Source of the DNA: Deltaproteobacteria bacterium ADurb.Bin207 | Lineage (GTDB): Bacteria > Myxococcota_A > Polyangia > Polyangiales > Polyangiaceae | Direction of reading: 5' to 3' | DNA: 38,816 nt | Assembly: GCA_002070115.1 (NCBI GenBank) | Contig: MWCO01000060.1 | Span: forward strand, 1 to 38,816 | Shown: positions 16,307 through 26,075 of the stretch, piece after piece | Layout: every line of letters begins with the position of its first letter | Numbering within the stretch: position 1 is the first letter of the stretch | Notes under the pieces: generated by a model | What the model was told of the DNA's origin: nothing | Database searches by the model: none | Seen by the model: the letters and a program-made list of their open reading frames with translations, nothing else | Position numbers and translations under genes: made by a program

Positions 16307-18271
16307 TCAAGGATTGCCTTCCCACGCCGCAGTTCCCGTCGATGAACCCGTCGCCCGTGTCAGCACCAAGGTTCGTACGTTCGTGTCCAACTCGATCTGA
16401 GGCACCGTCACCGAACCGTCGTCATTCGCCAATACCGTCCCCGTTTTCCCCTCCCATTGCCATCGAATCGGCTCTCCCGCAAGACAGCGGAAACGACGTA
16501 TCCGTCGTGCCGTAACGTCCACCGTCACCGGCCATGAGCCGTCAAATCGATCCCCCCGCGTAGGATAGCCCGCCTTCGGCGCCGCGCTGCCTTTCCCATC
16601 CACCACAAAGAGCGGAATCTCAAACCGCTCCCATTCATCCACCACACCGTTCGTATCCCAGCGTAAAAATCGATTGAGCGCTCCCGCTATCTCACCAGAC
16701 CAGCCCGTATCTCCGGCCGTACCCACCTGCCCCGCATACCCACTGTTGTCGTTCCACGCTCGCTTGCCATTGCCCGTCCCATCGCCTGGATCGCGGTCGT
16801 GGCTCGCTCGCGAAAACGCGGGAAATGCCCGATCCCTTCGAAGATAACTCCGTTCGTCGAACAGTAGACTGAATCCATCATCCCACCAGCCCTCACCCAT
16901 CACCGGATCCGCCGAACCATGACCTCCCTCATCCCATACCGCGATATGACCGATCCCCTCCTTTTGCACCGTCTGATAATACGATAACCCCGTCAGTGCG
17001 CTGGCATGGGTGACCGCGCCAAAGTGGATCGTCGCATCGTCCTTGCCATGCTTCGTAAACAAGAATTGATCCCTGGCCTCCGGCATGTCCAACAAAACAC
17101 GAGTGATATCCTGCCGATCCCATACCCCCAACGCCGTCCCATCCTCCAACGAGGTACCATCTTGCCAATTGTCCTGCACCTTTCCCCAGAGTTCTTCGAG
17201 TTGCTTGATCCGCGCGGGACGATGGTTGCGAGGGATCATTTGCCCGATCGTGGCTTCGACAAACGCAAAATGACGACCGTAGAGCAGCCCAAAGGCGCTC
17301 GCTCCCGCCCCACCCATGGACCCGCCTGTCACATAGACCCGCTCCGGGTCCGCACCAGGATACGTACGAAGCACCCATTCCAACAAATGAAGGATCCGAC
17401 GTTGCGTATAATTCGGTACTGTCGTTGAACTTCCCCCCGGAGAGCCATCCCCATATCCCCACCAATACGAATTCATCGAATCGTGTGGGTAGATGCGGAA
17501 CTGGCCTCCAGAACTCGTCCCATTGTACGGGGCGCCTCCGAAACCGTGGAGATAGATCCGAACCGGCATGCGCTCCGAGGCAGTCGCACCATTGGGGACG
17601 TACACTCGTGCAACAAACTTGCGCCCCGCATGTCCAGGACTATCCAGGTAAGCATCCGTCGTTTGGGATAGTGTCAGCTTCGAGTATCCCGATTCGGTGG
17701 ATGTAGCCGTGATCGTTGGAAACGATGGTGTGATACTGTCTATAATCGTGATGGAAAACGATGCGGTAGTCGATCCGGCCTCATTCGATGCGTGAACCGT
17801 AACCGGATAGCTATTGCCTCCCTGAATGAAGTCCGGTGTGAACGTGAGTTGTCGCGAATCCTCATCGAATCTCGCTCCGGGCGGAAGCCCGTCCAGCCAT
17901 ATCCGTGTCTGTTTTGCCGAGGAAATGACCTCGATCGATAGCCGTAAGGTTTCATCCTCCATCACGGTCTGATCCGCGGGCGCGACAATCTCCGGAGCGG
18001 AAAGCTCCGTTTCCCCACCACCACTACCGCTGCTTCCACTGCTGCCGCTGCTAGCGCCACTTCCCCCACTACCGCTGCTGCCAGCGCTGCCGCTGCTTCC
18101 ACTACTGCCGCTGCTGCCGCTGCTTCCAGTGCTGCCGGCGCTTCCACCGCTTCCGCCGCGCGCATCGTCGAAGCCCGCATCCTCCGAGCCACAACCCCCC
18201 AGGCAAAAGGCCAAGGGAAGGAAAACCAAAGCCAATACGATGCGTGACCGTGAACATCCGATGCTCGCCAT
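16307..18271 (-). CDS. Lipoprotein with Ig-like domain and alpha/beta hydrolase (esterase/peptidase-like) domain
   Basis: Protein of 654 residues. The signal ends in CLGGC (Cys27), so it is a lipoprotein. A Gly/Ser repeat linker runs from about 38 to 88. An Ig-like putative domain follows (about 93-180; LPPGARFDEDSRQLTFTPD is typical of cadherin-like/He-PIG folds). The rest is an alpha/beta hydrolase: YLHGFGG, the nucleophile elbow VTGGSMGGAGA, a likely Asp in KHGKDDATIHF and a His in DEGGHG. This resembles PHB depolymerase or prolyl-oligopeptidase-like esterases. About 150 residues after the His form a beta-rich tail of unknown role. It sits 65 bases upstream of the sigma54 activator gene and 86 bases downstream of the Omp85 gene, in the same direction. 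Confidence 0.82.
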   Translation of the reverse strand: MASIGCSRSRIVLALVFLPLAFCLGGCGSEDAGFDDARGGSGGSAGSTGSSGSSGSSGSSGSAGSSGSGGSGASSGSSGSSGSGGGETELSAPEIVAPADQTVMEDETLRLSIEVISSAKQTRIWLDGLPPGARFDEDSRQLTFTPDFIQGGNSYPVTVHASNEAGSTTASFSITIIDSITPSFPTITATSTESGYSKLTLSQTTDAYLDSPGHAGRKFVARVYVPNGATASERMPVRIYLHGFGGAPYNGTSSGGQFRIYPHDSMNSYWWGYGDGSPGGSSTTVPNYTQRRILHLLEWVLRTYPGADPERVYVTGGSMGGAGASAFGLLYGRHFAFVEATIGQMIPRNHRPARIKQLEELWGKVQDNWQDGTSLEDGTALGVWDRQDITRVLLDMPEARDQFLFTKHGKDDATIHFGAVTHASALTGLSYYQTVQKEGIGHIAVWDEGGHGSADPVMGEGWWDDGFSLLFDERSYLRRDRAFPAFSRASHDRDPGDGTGNGKRAWNDNSGYAGQVGTAGDTGWSGEIAGALNRFLRWDTNGVVDEWERFEIPLFVVDGKGSAAPKAGYPTRGDRFDGSWPVTVDVTARRIRRFRCLAGEPIRWQWEGKTGTVLANDDGSVTVPQIELDTNVRTLVLTRATGSSTGTAAWEGNP

Positions 18272-18357
18272 GCTCCTAGTCTACCGATAACCAGCCCCGG
18301 ATGCCCAGGTCCCGATGCCCCTCGGAAAGCAAGTCGTCGGACGCACGGGGCAAGTCG

Positions 18358-20484
18358 TTAGAACGCCTGTCCGACCGCCAGAGAAAAAGCAATCGGTTGG
18401 CCGAAGATTTGTCCTGGATCTCGCTCCTCGCGGTCGAGATCTCCGCCGATTTTTTGCATGCCAGGAACGCGATATCCGACATCGAGACGAATGGGTCCCA
18501 CAGGCGTATCGTAGCGGAAGCCCATCCCCGTGGATAAATGTAAGTATTCGAAATGAAAAGTAGTTTTATCTCTCGTGACGTCGGAGGCGTCAGCAAAAAC
18601 CGCCCCCGTCAAGGGTCCCAGAATGGGATACCGAACCTCCGCGGATGCCTCCCATAACGTAAGGCCCCCCAACGGAATACGACAAGCGTCCTCCGAATAC
18701 CCGGCACCACATCGATCGCGAAATTCCCTGGCCGAAACGTTCGGAGCCAAAAACGCTCCGGGACCGTGGGGCCCTACCGCGCGGTACGGATAGCCACGAT
18801 TCGAGGAAGGACCGCCCGAGTAAAACGCACGGAAGTACAAGAGCTGCTGGTCCCGCGTATCGCCCTCGTCGAACTGGTCTTTGAGCGCTTGCCCATAATC
18901 GCGAGGAAATAAAAAACCCACCGTCGAACGAACGGCGAACGTGACCGTTGAGGAAATCGGGGCATATAAACGCACTTCCGGCTGCACTTTCACGTCCGAT
19001 ACGCTGCCTCCCAATATTCCCCCCGCCAGTTGTAACGAGTTGCTCAGGAAGGCTCCTCGATGGGGACGCAACGAATCATCTCGAAAGTCCAAATAGGACG
19101 ATAGCTCCACGTAGCGAACCAGCACCCTGCGCAGGCTATCGTCGAGAATTCCTACATAGGTGAAAGGATAGTAGGCCTGCCCGTGAAAGAAGGTTCCCAC
19201 ATGAAGGTGATGGTTCCAAAACATACGTTCGATTCCCACCGCGCCTTTGAGTTCTCGATAGCCGAGAATGACGTCATCCGAATAGCTCTGCAGAAGCACT
19301 GGGAAAATACTTGCATTTCCACGTAAAACCCCTGTCGACCGCGGTTCGAGGAACCCTGGTTGTCGAAGCGATGCGAGCAGTTTGCCTTCCGGCAACAATC
19401 GGTCGGGGGACTCGAACTGCCCAACTTTCGTGGGGAAAAACACGATCCCGGGCATGGCCGTTACGGTGAATCGTCGTAATCCTCCCAAAAAATTGCGGCT
19501 TTCCCACCCAGCCACGCCGTGAACGTCGGCCCGAATCGTATCAAGTTCCGTTCCCACTCCCAACTTGATCGTACGAAGCGGGGCGGGGGTGCATCGGACC
19601 ACCACGTCAACCGCCGGTTGCCCTGCCTTGTTTCGCGGGATGTTCGTGGGCGCTTGCGGATCGCCCGAAGGCCAGGAAACCTGCACGTCCGCCAATACCC
19701 CGAGATCCAGAAGCGCGTTTTTCCCCGTTTCGAGATCCTTGGCCGAAAAACTATCCCCAGGATTCACGTTGAATACGCGTCGAATCGGCTCCCGTGGCAG
19801 ATCCTGAATCCCGAGAAATGTCACCGAACGAACGAGAAATAACGGTCCCGCCTTGATCTCATATTGAATCGTCGCACTCAAATCGAGAAGGTTCACCTGC
19901 ACCCGCCCCTCGACCTCAGCCCAGGCAAATCCACGGTTTTTCAGCTCCGCACGAATCCGGTCTTTCGTCTGCTCATAGATCGTCTCATCGAATCGATCGC
20001 CAGGTTTCAGCCCTTTTTCCACCGCGTTGAGAATGGCGGCCTGATGCTCGAACGGCACGGTATTCAACCCCGAAGGCAAAGCGGAACGCACGATGGTGGG
20101 GGGACCCTCATGGACCGCGATCTCGACCCGCACATGCCCTTGTTTACCCGTGGGAATGACGCGCGCTGCGCGCACTCGCGAATGGTAATAGCCTTTGGAA
20201 CGATAATACCGCTCGATGCGAGCCAGATCCTGCTGCAACACGAAACGGTCGAAATACGCGTACTCAAACGCTACCCCATCCCAGATTCCAAGAAAACGCG
20301 GACTCGATCCTGTCGCGATTTTCCCTTTGATCTCGTCATCACGCAGTTGCGTGTTTTCTTGAATGTCGATCCGATCGACCGCCTGACGCCCCGGCGCGAG
20401 CGAATAACACCCGGTGAGCAAAGCCATGCCCCACAGCCAAAGCCAAGCCAACCACCTCTTGTCTGCTGTCAGGCTTCGTCTCAT
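18358..20484 (-). CDS. Omp85/TamA-like outer-membrane barrel protein with lipobox
   Basis: ATG at 20484 gives 708 residues; a GTG eight codons upstream is possible. The signal ends in LLTGC, a standard lipobox, which is uncommon in front of an Omp85 barrel. About three POTRA-like units cover residues 30-310 (for example GYYHSRVRAARVIP, GFAWAEVEGRV, RRVFNVNPGDSFS). A 16-strand-type barrel follows, containing the family RGYPYR motif and a typical final part (LSTGMGFRYDTPVGPIRLDVGY). BamA and TamA assemble other proteins into the outer membrane; three POTRAs fit TamA better than BamA. No TamB gene is adjacent. It is the first gene of the five-gene minus-strand run. Confidence 0.87.
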   Translation of the reverse strand: MRRSLTADKRWLAWLWLWGMALLTGCYSLAPGRQAVDRIDIQENTQLRDDEIKGKIATGSSPRFLGIWDGVAFEYAYFDRFVLQQDLARIERYYRSKGYYHSRVRAARVIPTGKQGHVRVEIAVHEGPPTIVRSALPSGLNTVPFEHQAAILNAVEKGLKPGDRFDETIYEQTKDRIRAELKNRGFAWAEVEGRVQVNLLDLSATIQYEIKAGPLFLVRSVTFLGIQDLPREPIRRVFNVNPGDSFSAKDLETGKNALLDLGVLADVQVSWPSGDPQAPTNIPRNKAGQPAVDVVVRCTPAPLRTIKLGVGTELDTIRADVHGVAGWESRNFLGGLRRFTVTAMPGIVFFPTKVGQFESPDRLLPEGKLLASLRQPGFLEPRSTGVLRGNASIFPVLLQSYSDDVILGYRELKGAVGIERMFWNHHLHVGTFFHGQAYYPFTYVGILDDSLRRVLVRYVELSSYLDFRDDSLRPHRGAFLSNSLQLAGGILGGSVSDVKVQPEVRLYAPISSTVTFAVRSTVGFLFPRDYGQALKDQFDEGDTRDQQLLYFRAFYSGGPSSNRGYPYRAVGPHGPGAFLAPNVSAREFRDRCGAGYSEDACRIPLGGLTLWEASAEVRYPILGPLTGAVFADASDVTRDKTTFHFEYLHLSTGMGFRYDTPVGPIRLDVGYRVPGMQKIGGDLDREERDPGQIFGQPIAFSLAVGQAF

Positions 20485-20615
20485 GATCGATGTTGTCGAG
20501 ACAACCACGTTCTCGTGCGGCCACCATTCCAGGCTCGGCCCAGGAGGTCTAGCCTAGACAGATACCCTTTGCCGTTGGTTTCCGCAATGCCGCGACCCGT
20601 TGCAATTGTTCCCCC

Positions 20616-21806
20616 ATGAACGTACGACCAGTCGCGATGCATAACGTACGACATTGCCCAGAACTCGACCGGCTCGCTGGTTGGTGCGTCCACGAAATCC
20701 AGGCCTCGGCAAGCGCCGTGGTGGCTTGCGCGTTTCGCCGTGAGCATGGATGGCAAGTGGATGAAGGTTTCGCCCGCATCGATGACCCGAATCAGCCGGA
20801 GGCGGGAACCGATACCCTCTTCGATCTTGCCTCTTTGACCAAAAGCTTCGTGGCTCTCGCGTTCGCAAGGCTCGTTCGTGATGGTCTTGTGGATTGGCTC
20901 ATGCCGCTGGGCGTTCCGTTGCGCGATGCGCATGGTACGCAGGTCGCCAGCGTTCCGCTGTTGTGGTTGGTGGCCCATCGTGCGGGATTGGAAGGGCACC
21001 GCCCCTTGTACGCGCCGCTTCAAGAGGGAAAAATCGTGGATCGATGCCTCGCCCTGCGGCAAGCCGCCATGGCTCTTCGCCCGGAATGCCTCGCTATCAC
21101 CCCGAAAGAAGATGGATTTCCCCCATGTTATAGCGATCTCGGGTATCTGCTCTTCGGAGAAGCCATGAGCCGAGCGTCGGGATTGCCCCTCGACGAAATC
21201 ATCCGTGCGCAAATATCACAACCCCTTGGTATCCAAGCTCGTTCCGCCCGACAATGGCGCGAGGGGGAGCCCGCTTTCGTTCAGCGAACCGCACCCACCG
21301 AAGTCGTAGCCTGGAGGGGAGGGCTGGTGCGCGGCGCCGTTCATGACGAAAACGCCTGGGCCCTTGGTGGCGATGGACTATGCGGTCATGCTGGGCTCTT
21401 TGCGACGGCCAGGGATGTGGCCATGCTCGGCGCGGCCATCCTCGATGCTTTGCAAGGCACGCGCGACGATTGGCTCACGGTCGAACAACTCGAACCGCTC
21501 GTTCGCCGTCGGCCCGAAAGCACCTTGCGCGCGGGATTCGACGGAAAAAACGATCATGGCTCTAGCTCCGCGGGCGAACGCTGTAGCCCTGACACATTCG
21601 GTCACCTCGGATTTACCGGAACCTCGTTCTGGATCGACCCGCATGCGCAAGTCGTCGCGGTTCTGCTCACCAATCGTGTCTATCCGAAAAGGGATAATTT
21701 GACGATTCAAATGGCACGACCCACCATCCACGACGAACTATTCGCTTGGGGATTGCGCCATGCCCATCGCGATGGCCGGAAAGACGCGGACGCCCGCCGA
21801 ATGTAA
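20616..21806 (+). CDS. Serine hydrolase of the class C beta-lactamase / EstB family
   Basis: Protein of 396 residues with the penicillin-binding fold signatures: SLTK at 73-76 (nucleophile Ser and Lys), YSD at 172-174 (in place of YSN/YAN), and HLGFTGTS near the end in place of the KTG box. These fit the beta-lactamase-related esterase/D-aminopeptidase group rather than true AmpC enzymes. There is no obvious signal peptide, so it may be cytoplasmic, although the first helix could be masked by start choice (a second ATG is seven codons in). The substrate cannot be inferred. It is divergent from the Omp85 gene, with 131 bases between starts. Confidence 0.82.
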   Translation: MNVRPVAMHNVRHCPELDRLAGWCVHEIQASASAVVACAFRREHGWQVDEGFARIDDPNQPEAGTDTLFDLASLTKSFVALAFARLVRDGLVDWLMPLGVPLRDAHGTQVASVPLLWLVAHRAGLEGHRPLYAPLQEGKIVDRCLALRQAAMALRPECLAITPKEDGFPPCYSDLGYLLFGEAMSRASGLPLDEIIRAQISQPLGIQARSARQWREGEPAFVQRTAPTEVVAWRGGLVRGAVHDENAWALGGDGLCGHAGLFATARDVAMLGAAILDALQGTRDDWLTVEQLEPLVRRRPESTLRAGFDGKNDHGSSSAGERCSPDTFGHLGFTGTSFWIDPHAQVVAVLLTNRVYPKRDNLTIQMARPTIHDELFAWGLRHAHRDGRKDADARRM

Positions 21807-21872
21807 ATTTTTCAACAAAATATTGTGAAGATGGAGCCATTCCGAGCTTTCTGCTAACCTTGCCCCAGGGCC

Positions 21873-23207
21873 ATGAAAACGTTCACACCTGTCGTGCGGA
21901 TGCTTTTCCTTGGAGCGTGGATGGGTACCCGCGTACCGGTGGGTTGTCTTGTTAATACGGAAACGGATAGCAGCCGTTTCGAGCCAACCCAAGGAGAGGA
22001 TGCTTCCCCTGGCGATGTTGCCGATGCCAGCGGCGATGCCGTCGATGATGGAAACGAGGGACAGGGGCACGATGGTTCCGGGCACGATGTCGCCAACGAT
22101 CATGCCGCGGATGGCCCCGCACCTATGGCGGAAGCCGGCCCAACACCCTTGCCATGGTACGAAGGAACGTTTCGATACTTGCCTGCGGTACAAGCCAACC
22201 TCGTTGCCTTCGTGGGCGATCTTTCTCATCCTAACCAAGGCGGCTATGGCAAGGTTAGTTCCTCACGGGCCGGCAAGTTCGACACCATGTTGAAAGCCTT
22301 GTTCGAAGCCATCGAACGAGCGCATGTCGATGGCGCCTTGCCGGATTGGTGCGGCGTGCGCGAACTCGCGGCCCAGGCAGGCTACGAACTGCAACGCTTT
22401 CGAGAGGAAGCCACAGGACGATGGCTCTTGTATGGCTGGGATACCACAACCTACGGACAGGCCTACTTCTTCATCAACCCCGAACCTCAACGCAACGTCA
22501 TCGTAGAAGCTCCTCACGATCCTTTCGATTGGGCCACGGGAAAACAAGGCGCCAGAATTTTCATGGCTCTCGCCGCTCGCGCTTTCCTTCTCAACAAAGA
22601 ACACCGCTGCTCAGACCCAGATGCCACCCCCTGCAGCGGAACCACCTCCGCGTGTCACGGATACTACCGAGAATCGGATGTCGCTCACCATACCGCCAAC
22701 ACCTTTCACCTTCTTCATCGCTATCTATCCGATAACGACCCAGACACCCGCTTCGTGCAATTGCACGGCTTTGCCGGCAACGAAAACGACTACGTCGAAG
22801 CCAGCGATGGAAGCCGGAACAAAAACAACCCCTCGTCGGTTTCCATCGCTTTCATCAACGCCCTGAAAAAGCTGGTGCCAACACCCAATGCCGTGTTCTC
22901 TTGCCAAGACCCGAAAGACCCGCCCCCCCTGGGACTGTGCGCAACCACGAACGTGCAGGCAAGAGCAACTCACGACCCTTTCATCGATGCCTGCACGGAA
23001 GGAACGAAAAAATCATCCGGCCGTTTCCTTCATATCGAACAAGCCAAAGCTTTGCGACAGGATAGCCCGTCGAAGGGATGGTCCTGGACCCAGGTTCGCG
23101 ACGCGTTGCACGAGACATGGCCCGATTGTCGGCAGCCAGGCTGTGCTCTTGGCCCCCCGTTACCCAACGCCGAAGGCTGCACGTGCGGAATGCCTTGCGA
23201 CCCTTGA
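21873..23207 (+). CDS. Exported protein, probable lipoprotein, possible metal-dependent hydrolase
   Basis: Protein of 444 residues. An N-terminal signal runs to VPVGC (Cys25); Pro before the site makes lipid attachment uncertain. An acidic Asp/Gly/His linker (about 35-95) leads to a globular domain. This contains EAPHDPFDWATGKQG, LLNKEHRC, SDVAHHTANTFH and VQLHGFA. The clustered His, Asp and Glu residues resemble a metal site such as in N-formylglutamate amidohydrolase-like families, but the match is by eye. Ten or so cysteines in the mature domain suggest disulfides and a location outside the cytoplasm; it ends in CTCGMPCDP. It follows the serine hydrolase gene by 66 bases and may share its transcript. 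Confidence 0.65.
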   Translation: MKTFTPVVRMLFLGAWMGTRVPVGCLVNTETDSSRFEPTQGEDASPGDVADASGDAVDDGNEGQGHDGSGHDVANDHAADGPAPMAEAGPTPLPWYEGTFRYLPAVQANLVAFVGDLSHPNQGGYGKVSSSRAGKFDTMLKALFEAIERAHVDGALPDWCGVRELAAQAGYELQRFREEATGRWLLYGWDTTTYGQAYFFINPEPQRNVIVEAPHDPFDWATGKQGARIFMALAARAFLLNKEHRCSDPDATPCSGTTSACHGYYRESDVAHHTANTFHLLHRYLSDNDPDTRFVQLHGFAGNENDYVEASDGSRNKNNPSSVSIAFINALKKLVPTPNAVFSCQDPKDPPPLGLCATTNVQARATHDPFIDACTEGTKKSSGRFLHIEQAKALRQDSPSKGWSWTQVRDALHETWPDCRQPGCALGPPLPNAEGCTCGMPCDP

Positions 23208-23483
23208 CCGCTCCCGTGGCCAGACCTGACGTTTCACTTCCTCCCTGAACTCGCCGACACCCAATCCCAGGAGTCCATCGATGACTGCCGTCCGAACATG
23301 GTTCTCGGCCGACGCTCTCCAATCCTTCGGCATCCACAACGCAAGCATGGACTCATGGCATCGTCCGCGTATGCGTCATGGTTTCCGACGATCGGAACCG
23401 CTGGGTAAGCCAAAAAAAGACAATAAATTCAATATGTTAAATGGACACAGCCCAACGATGGCGAGGAAGTGTCGGAAGACTCG

Positions 23484-25016
23484 CTACATGGGGGAAACGA
23501 GGTGCTTTCGTGGAAGTCGGATCTCTTGCTTGTCGACGAGAAGCGCCAGTCGGTGACTGAGTTGCCGTCGAAGGTCGGAAGGGGGAACCACGGCATCGAC
23601 CACCAGATCATCGGCCAATTTATAAAGATCGATGTCTTCTTCGTACTCTTGCCTTTTTTGTTCGATGAAGCTTTGTCTTTCCTCGCCTTCCGCGAGAGCC
23701 TGGATTTTGTTGTAATACACGGCGTTGACGGCGGCGGCGGGCCCCATGACGCCGATGGCTGCCGAGGGTAGCGCAAGGCAGGTGTCGGGTTCGAAGGCGG
23801 GGCCGCACATGGCATAAAGACCGGCACCATAAGCTTTTCGGACGATGACCGAGATTTTGGGCACCGTGGCCGATGACACCGCGGCGATCATTTTCGCGCC
23901 CGCTCGGATAATCCCTTGCTGCTCGACCTTGACGCCAATCATGAACCCCGGAACGTCGGTCAGAAACACCAAAGGAATGCCGAATGCATCGCAAAGTTGA
24001 ATGAATCTTGCCACTTTGTTGGCGCTTTCCACGAAGAGCACGCCGCCAAGGTGGTTGGGTTGGTTAGCCACGATGCCAACCGAACGGCCTTCGATTCTGC
24101 ACAAGCCTGTCAATACCTCCTTGGCGTACAACGGTTTGATCTCCAGCCAGGAGCCTTCATCCACAAGGGCTTTCACCACCTCCATCATGTCGAAAGGCAA
24201 TCCCTCATCCTTGGGAACGACCTGTTCGATGATTTGCCAAGGTAAGGCGGGTGGTCTTGGGGCCGCCATGGGGATGGCGGCTCCCGCTCGGGACGGCAAG
24301 TACGATAGGTAGCGCTGAGCCCACGCAATGGCTTCTTTTTCCGAATACACCAGCACGTCGCCGCATCCCGACACGCTGCAATGCATGTGAGCGCCCCCCA
24401 TCTGCTCGAGCGTGCTCTGCTCGCCGATGACGACTTCCGCCATTCGCGGGGAGCCGAGATACATGCTGGCGTTTTTGTCCACCATCACCACAACGTCACA
24501 AAACGCGGGGATATAGGCTCCCCCCGCGGCCGACGGCCCGAACAACAGACAAATCTGCGGGACGTATCCGGACATCTCCACCTGGTTGAAGAAGATGCGT
24601 CCGGCTCCACGACGGCCGGGGAACATCTTGACTTGATCGGTGATTCGCGCTCCCGCCGAATCCACGAGATACAAAAGCGGACAGCGAAGATCCCGTGCTG
24701 TCTCCTGAATTCGCAGGATCTTCTCCACCGTCCCCGGACCCCAAGAGCCGGCTTTCACCGTCGAATCATTCGCCATCACCGCCACGACCCGACCGTCGAC
24801 TCGAGCCGTGCCCGTGATCACACCATCGGCCGGAAACGCTTCCGAAAGGCAACGAGCCAGCGAGCCGTCTTCCACGAACGTTCCCGCATCCACGAGCATG
24901 GATATGCGTTCTCGAGCGAAGTTTTTGCCTTGTTCTTCGTTTTTGCGGTGAGAGGCCTCGGGACCTCCGCGCTCGATGCGCTCGAGCAATTCAACCAGCG
25001 ACAAGCTTGCAACCAT
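23484..25016 (-). CDS. Acyl-CoA carboxylase, carboxyltransferase beta subunit (propionyl-/methylcrotonyl-CoA carboxylase type)
   Basis: Protein of 510 residues, the normal length for the family. It transfers the carboxyl group from carboxybiotin to an acyl-CoA. Typical blocks are present: the N-terminal RERISMLVDAGTF, the oxyanion-type GPSAAGGAYIPAFCD, GGAHMHCSVSGCGD, and in the second half PGFMIGVKVEQQGIIRAGAKM and RKAYGAGLYAMCG. The Gln-Gly-containing segment in the second half is seen in several propionyl/methylcrotonyl-type enzymes, but the substrate cannot be fixed. The biotin carboxylase/carrier subunit is not in the window. It is transcribed alone. A 276-base spacer (23208-23483) separates its end from the previous gene and shows only an unconvincing short frame. 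Confidence 0.92.
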   Translation of the reverse strand: MVASLSLVELLERIERGGPEASHRKNEEQGKNFARERISMLVDAGTFVEDGSLARCLSEAFPADGVITGTARVDGRVVAVMANDSTVKAGSWGPGTVEKILRIQETARDLRCPLLYLVDSAGARITDQVKMFPGRRGAGRIFFNQVEMSGYVPQICLLFGPSAAGGAYIPAFCDVVVMVDKNASMYLGSPRMAEVVIGEQSTLEQMGGAHMHCSVSGCGDVLVYSEKEAIAWAQRYLSYLPSRAGAAIPMAAPRPPALPWQIIEQVVPKDEGLPFDMMEVVKALVDEGSWLEIKPLYAKEVLTGLCRIEGRSVGIVANQPNHLGGVLFVESANKVARFIQLCDAFGIPLVFLTDVPGFMIGVKVEQQGIIRAGAKMIAAVSSATVPKISVIVRKAYGAGLYAMCGPAFEPDTCLALPSAAIGVMGPAAAVNAVYYNKIQALAEGEERQSFIEQKRQEYEEDIDLYKLADDLVVDAVVPPSDLRRQLSHRLALLVDKQEIRLPRKHLVSPM

Positions 25017-25208
25017 GATGACCGTGTTCTAGCTGCCTTATGACAAGGCGTCATGTGGTGGTTGAGTGAAGGTTCGTGCAGAATTTCTCCACGAGCCATT
25101 CACGGATGGTGCCATGACAACGAAGGACCCCCATCGGCCCATGGATAGCAGCAGATGCGAGCCATGACAAACCGCAGGCATTCGCCGTTTTTTGTGCCCA
25201 GGCAACAA

Positions 25209-26075
25209 TTAGGGGTTCGGTTCCCTAAGGAGACGTTGGATCAGCGTTTCGAGCTGGTGCATGCGCTCAGGCGCATACCCTGTCGCCACATCGCGTATGA
25301 TTCCCTTACGATCGATGATCACGACGGAGGGCAATTCTTGGACACGGTAGGAGGCGGTGGTGGTCATATCGGGGTCGGCATAAGCTTGGTACCGCATGGC
25401 GAAGCGACGGGAGGCTTGCTCCACGACCTCGGGAGGTTCCGCGGCGATTCCCACGATCTCGAGCCCCTGGCCCGCATAGCGCTGATGCCAACCGTTCATC
25501 GAAACCGTGCTGACGCGACAAGCGATACAGAAGGAAGCCCAAAAGTCCAAGACAAGGACTTTGCCTCGAAATGAATCGAGAATAGGACCCGGACTGCCAT
25601 CGGTGGCGAGCAATCCTTGTAAGGCCGGTGCGGGTCTGCCAAGCCATTGCAAACGCAGCAGTTGCTCGTTGGATGGATAGGGCTCGAGACGAGGCATGAC
25701 CGTCAGGGGCGTTCCTTTTCGCAGAAACTGCACGCGAACCACGGCTCCGGCTCCAAAACGACCGACCTGTTGCGCCATCTGTTTCGGCGAATGCACCGCG
25801 ACGCCTTCCACCTGCTCGATGAGGTCGCCGCGCTGAATTTTGGCCCTTTCCGCCGGTGAGCCGCGTATCACCTCATCGACAAGCACTCTGCCGTCGGGAC
25901 TTTCTTGCATCAGGACCCCAAGCCATCCACGATGGGAGCGGATTCCCGCCTGCTGAGCATGCGCCGACGGGATAGCCAGGCCCCAAGCGAGGGTCAGACA
26001 AATCGCCAGTGCCACACGGACCAGGACGCCCTTCCGTAGCCTGTGGTATGTAAAAGAAATCACGATATTGGTCAT
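25209..26075 (-). CDS. PDZ-thioredoxin (TlpA-like) periplasmic redox protein
   Basis: Protein of 288 residues. The signal peptide ends near SAHAQQ. A PDZ domain follows at about 48-130 (GWLGVLM, GSPAERAKIQRGDLIEQVEG), then a TlpA/ResA-like thioredoxin domain (about 145-285) with the redox pair C183-I-A-C186 after LDFWASF and the cis-Pro loop LPSVVIID. TlpA-type proteins reduce periplasmic disulfides, often in cytochrome c maturation or copper-site assembly. The PDZ fusion may bind unfolded C-termini. The start codon overlaps that of the divergent cytochrome P460 gene, so a heme protein is a possible client. A GTG four codons downstream is an alternative start. Confidence 0.85.
   Translation of the reverse strand: MTNIVISFTYHRLRKGVLVRVALAICLTLAWGLAIPSAHAQQAGIRSHRGWLGVLMQESPDGRVLVDEVIRGSPAERAKIQRGDLIEQVEGVAVHSPKQMAQQVGRFGAGAVVRVQFLRKGTPLTVMPRLEPYPSNEQLLRLQWLGRPAPALQGLLATDGSPGPILDSFRGKVLVLDFWASFCIACRVSTVSMNGWHQRYAGQGLEIVGIAAEPPEVVEQASRRFAMRYQAYADPDMTTTASYRVQELPSVVIIDRKGIIRDVATGYAPERMHQLETLIQRLLREPNP

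Noticed and set aside
23281..23556. 91-residue frame with AGGAG before its ATG
   Set aside because: It runs into the antisense of the carboxylase gene, has mixed composition and no recognisable domain. The ribosome site alone is not enough.
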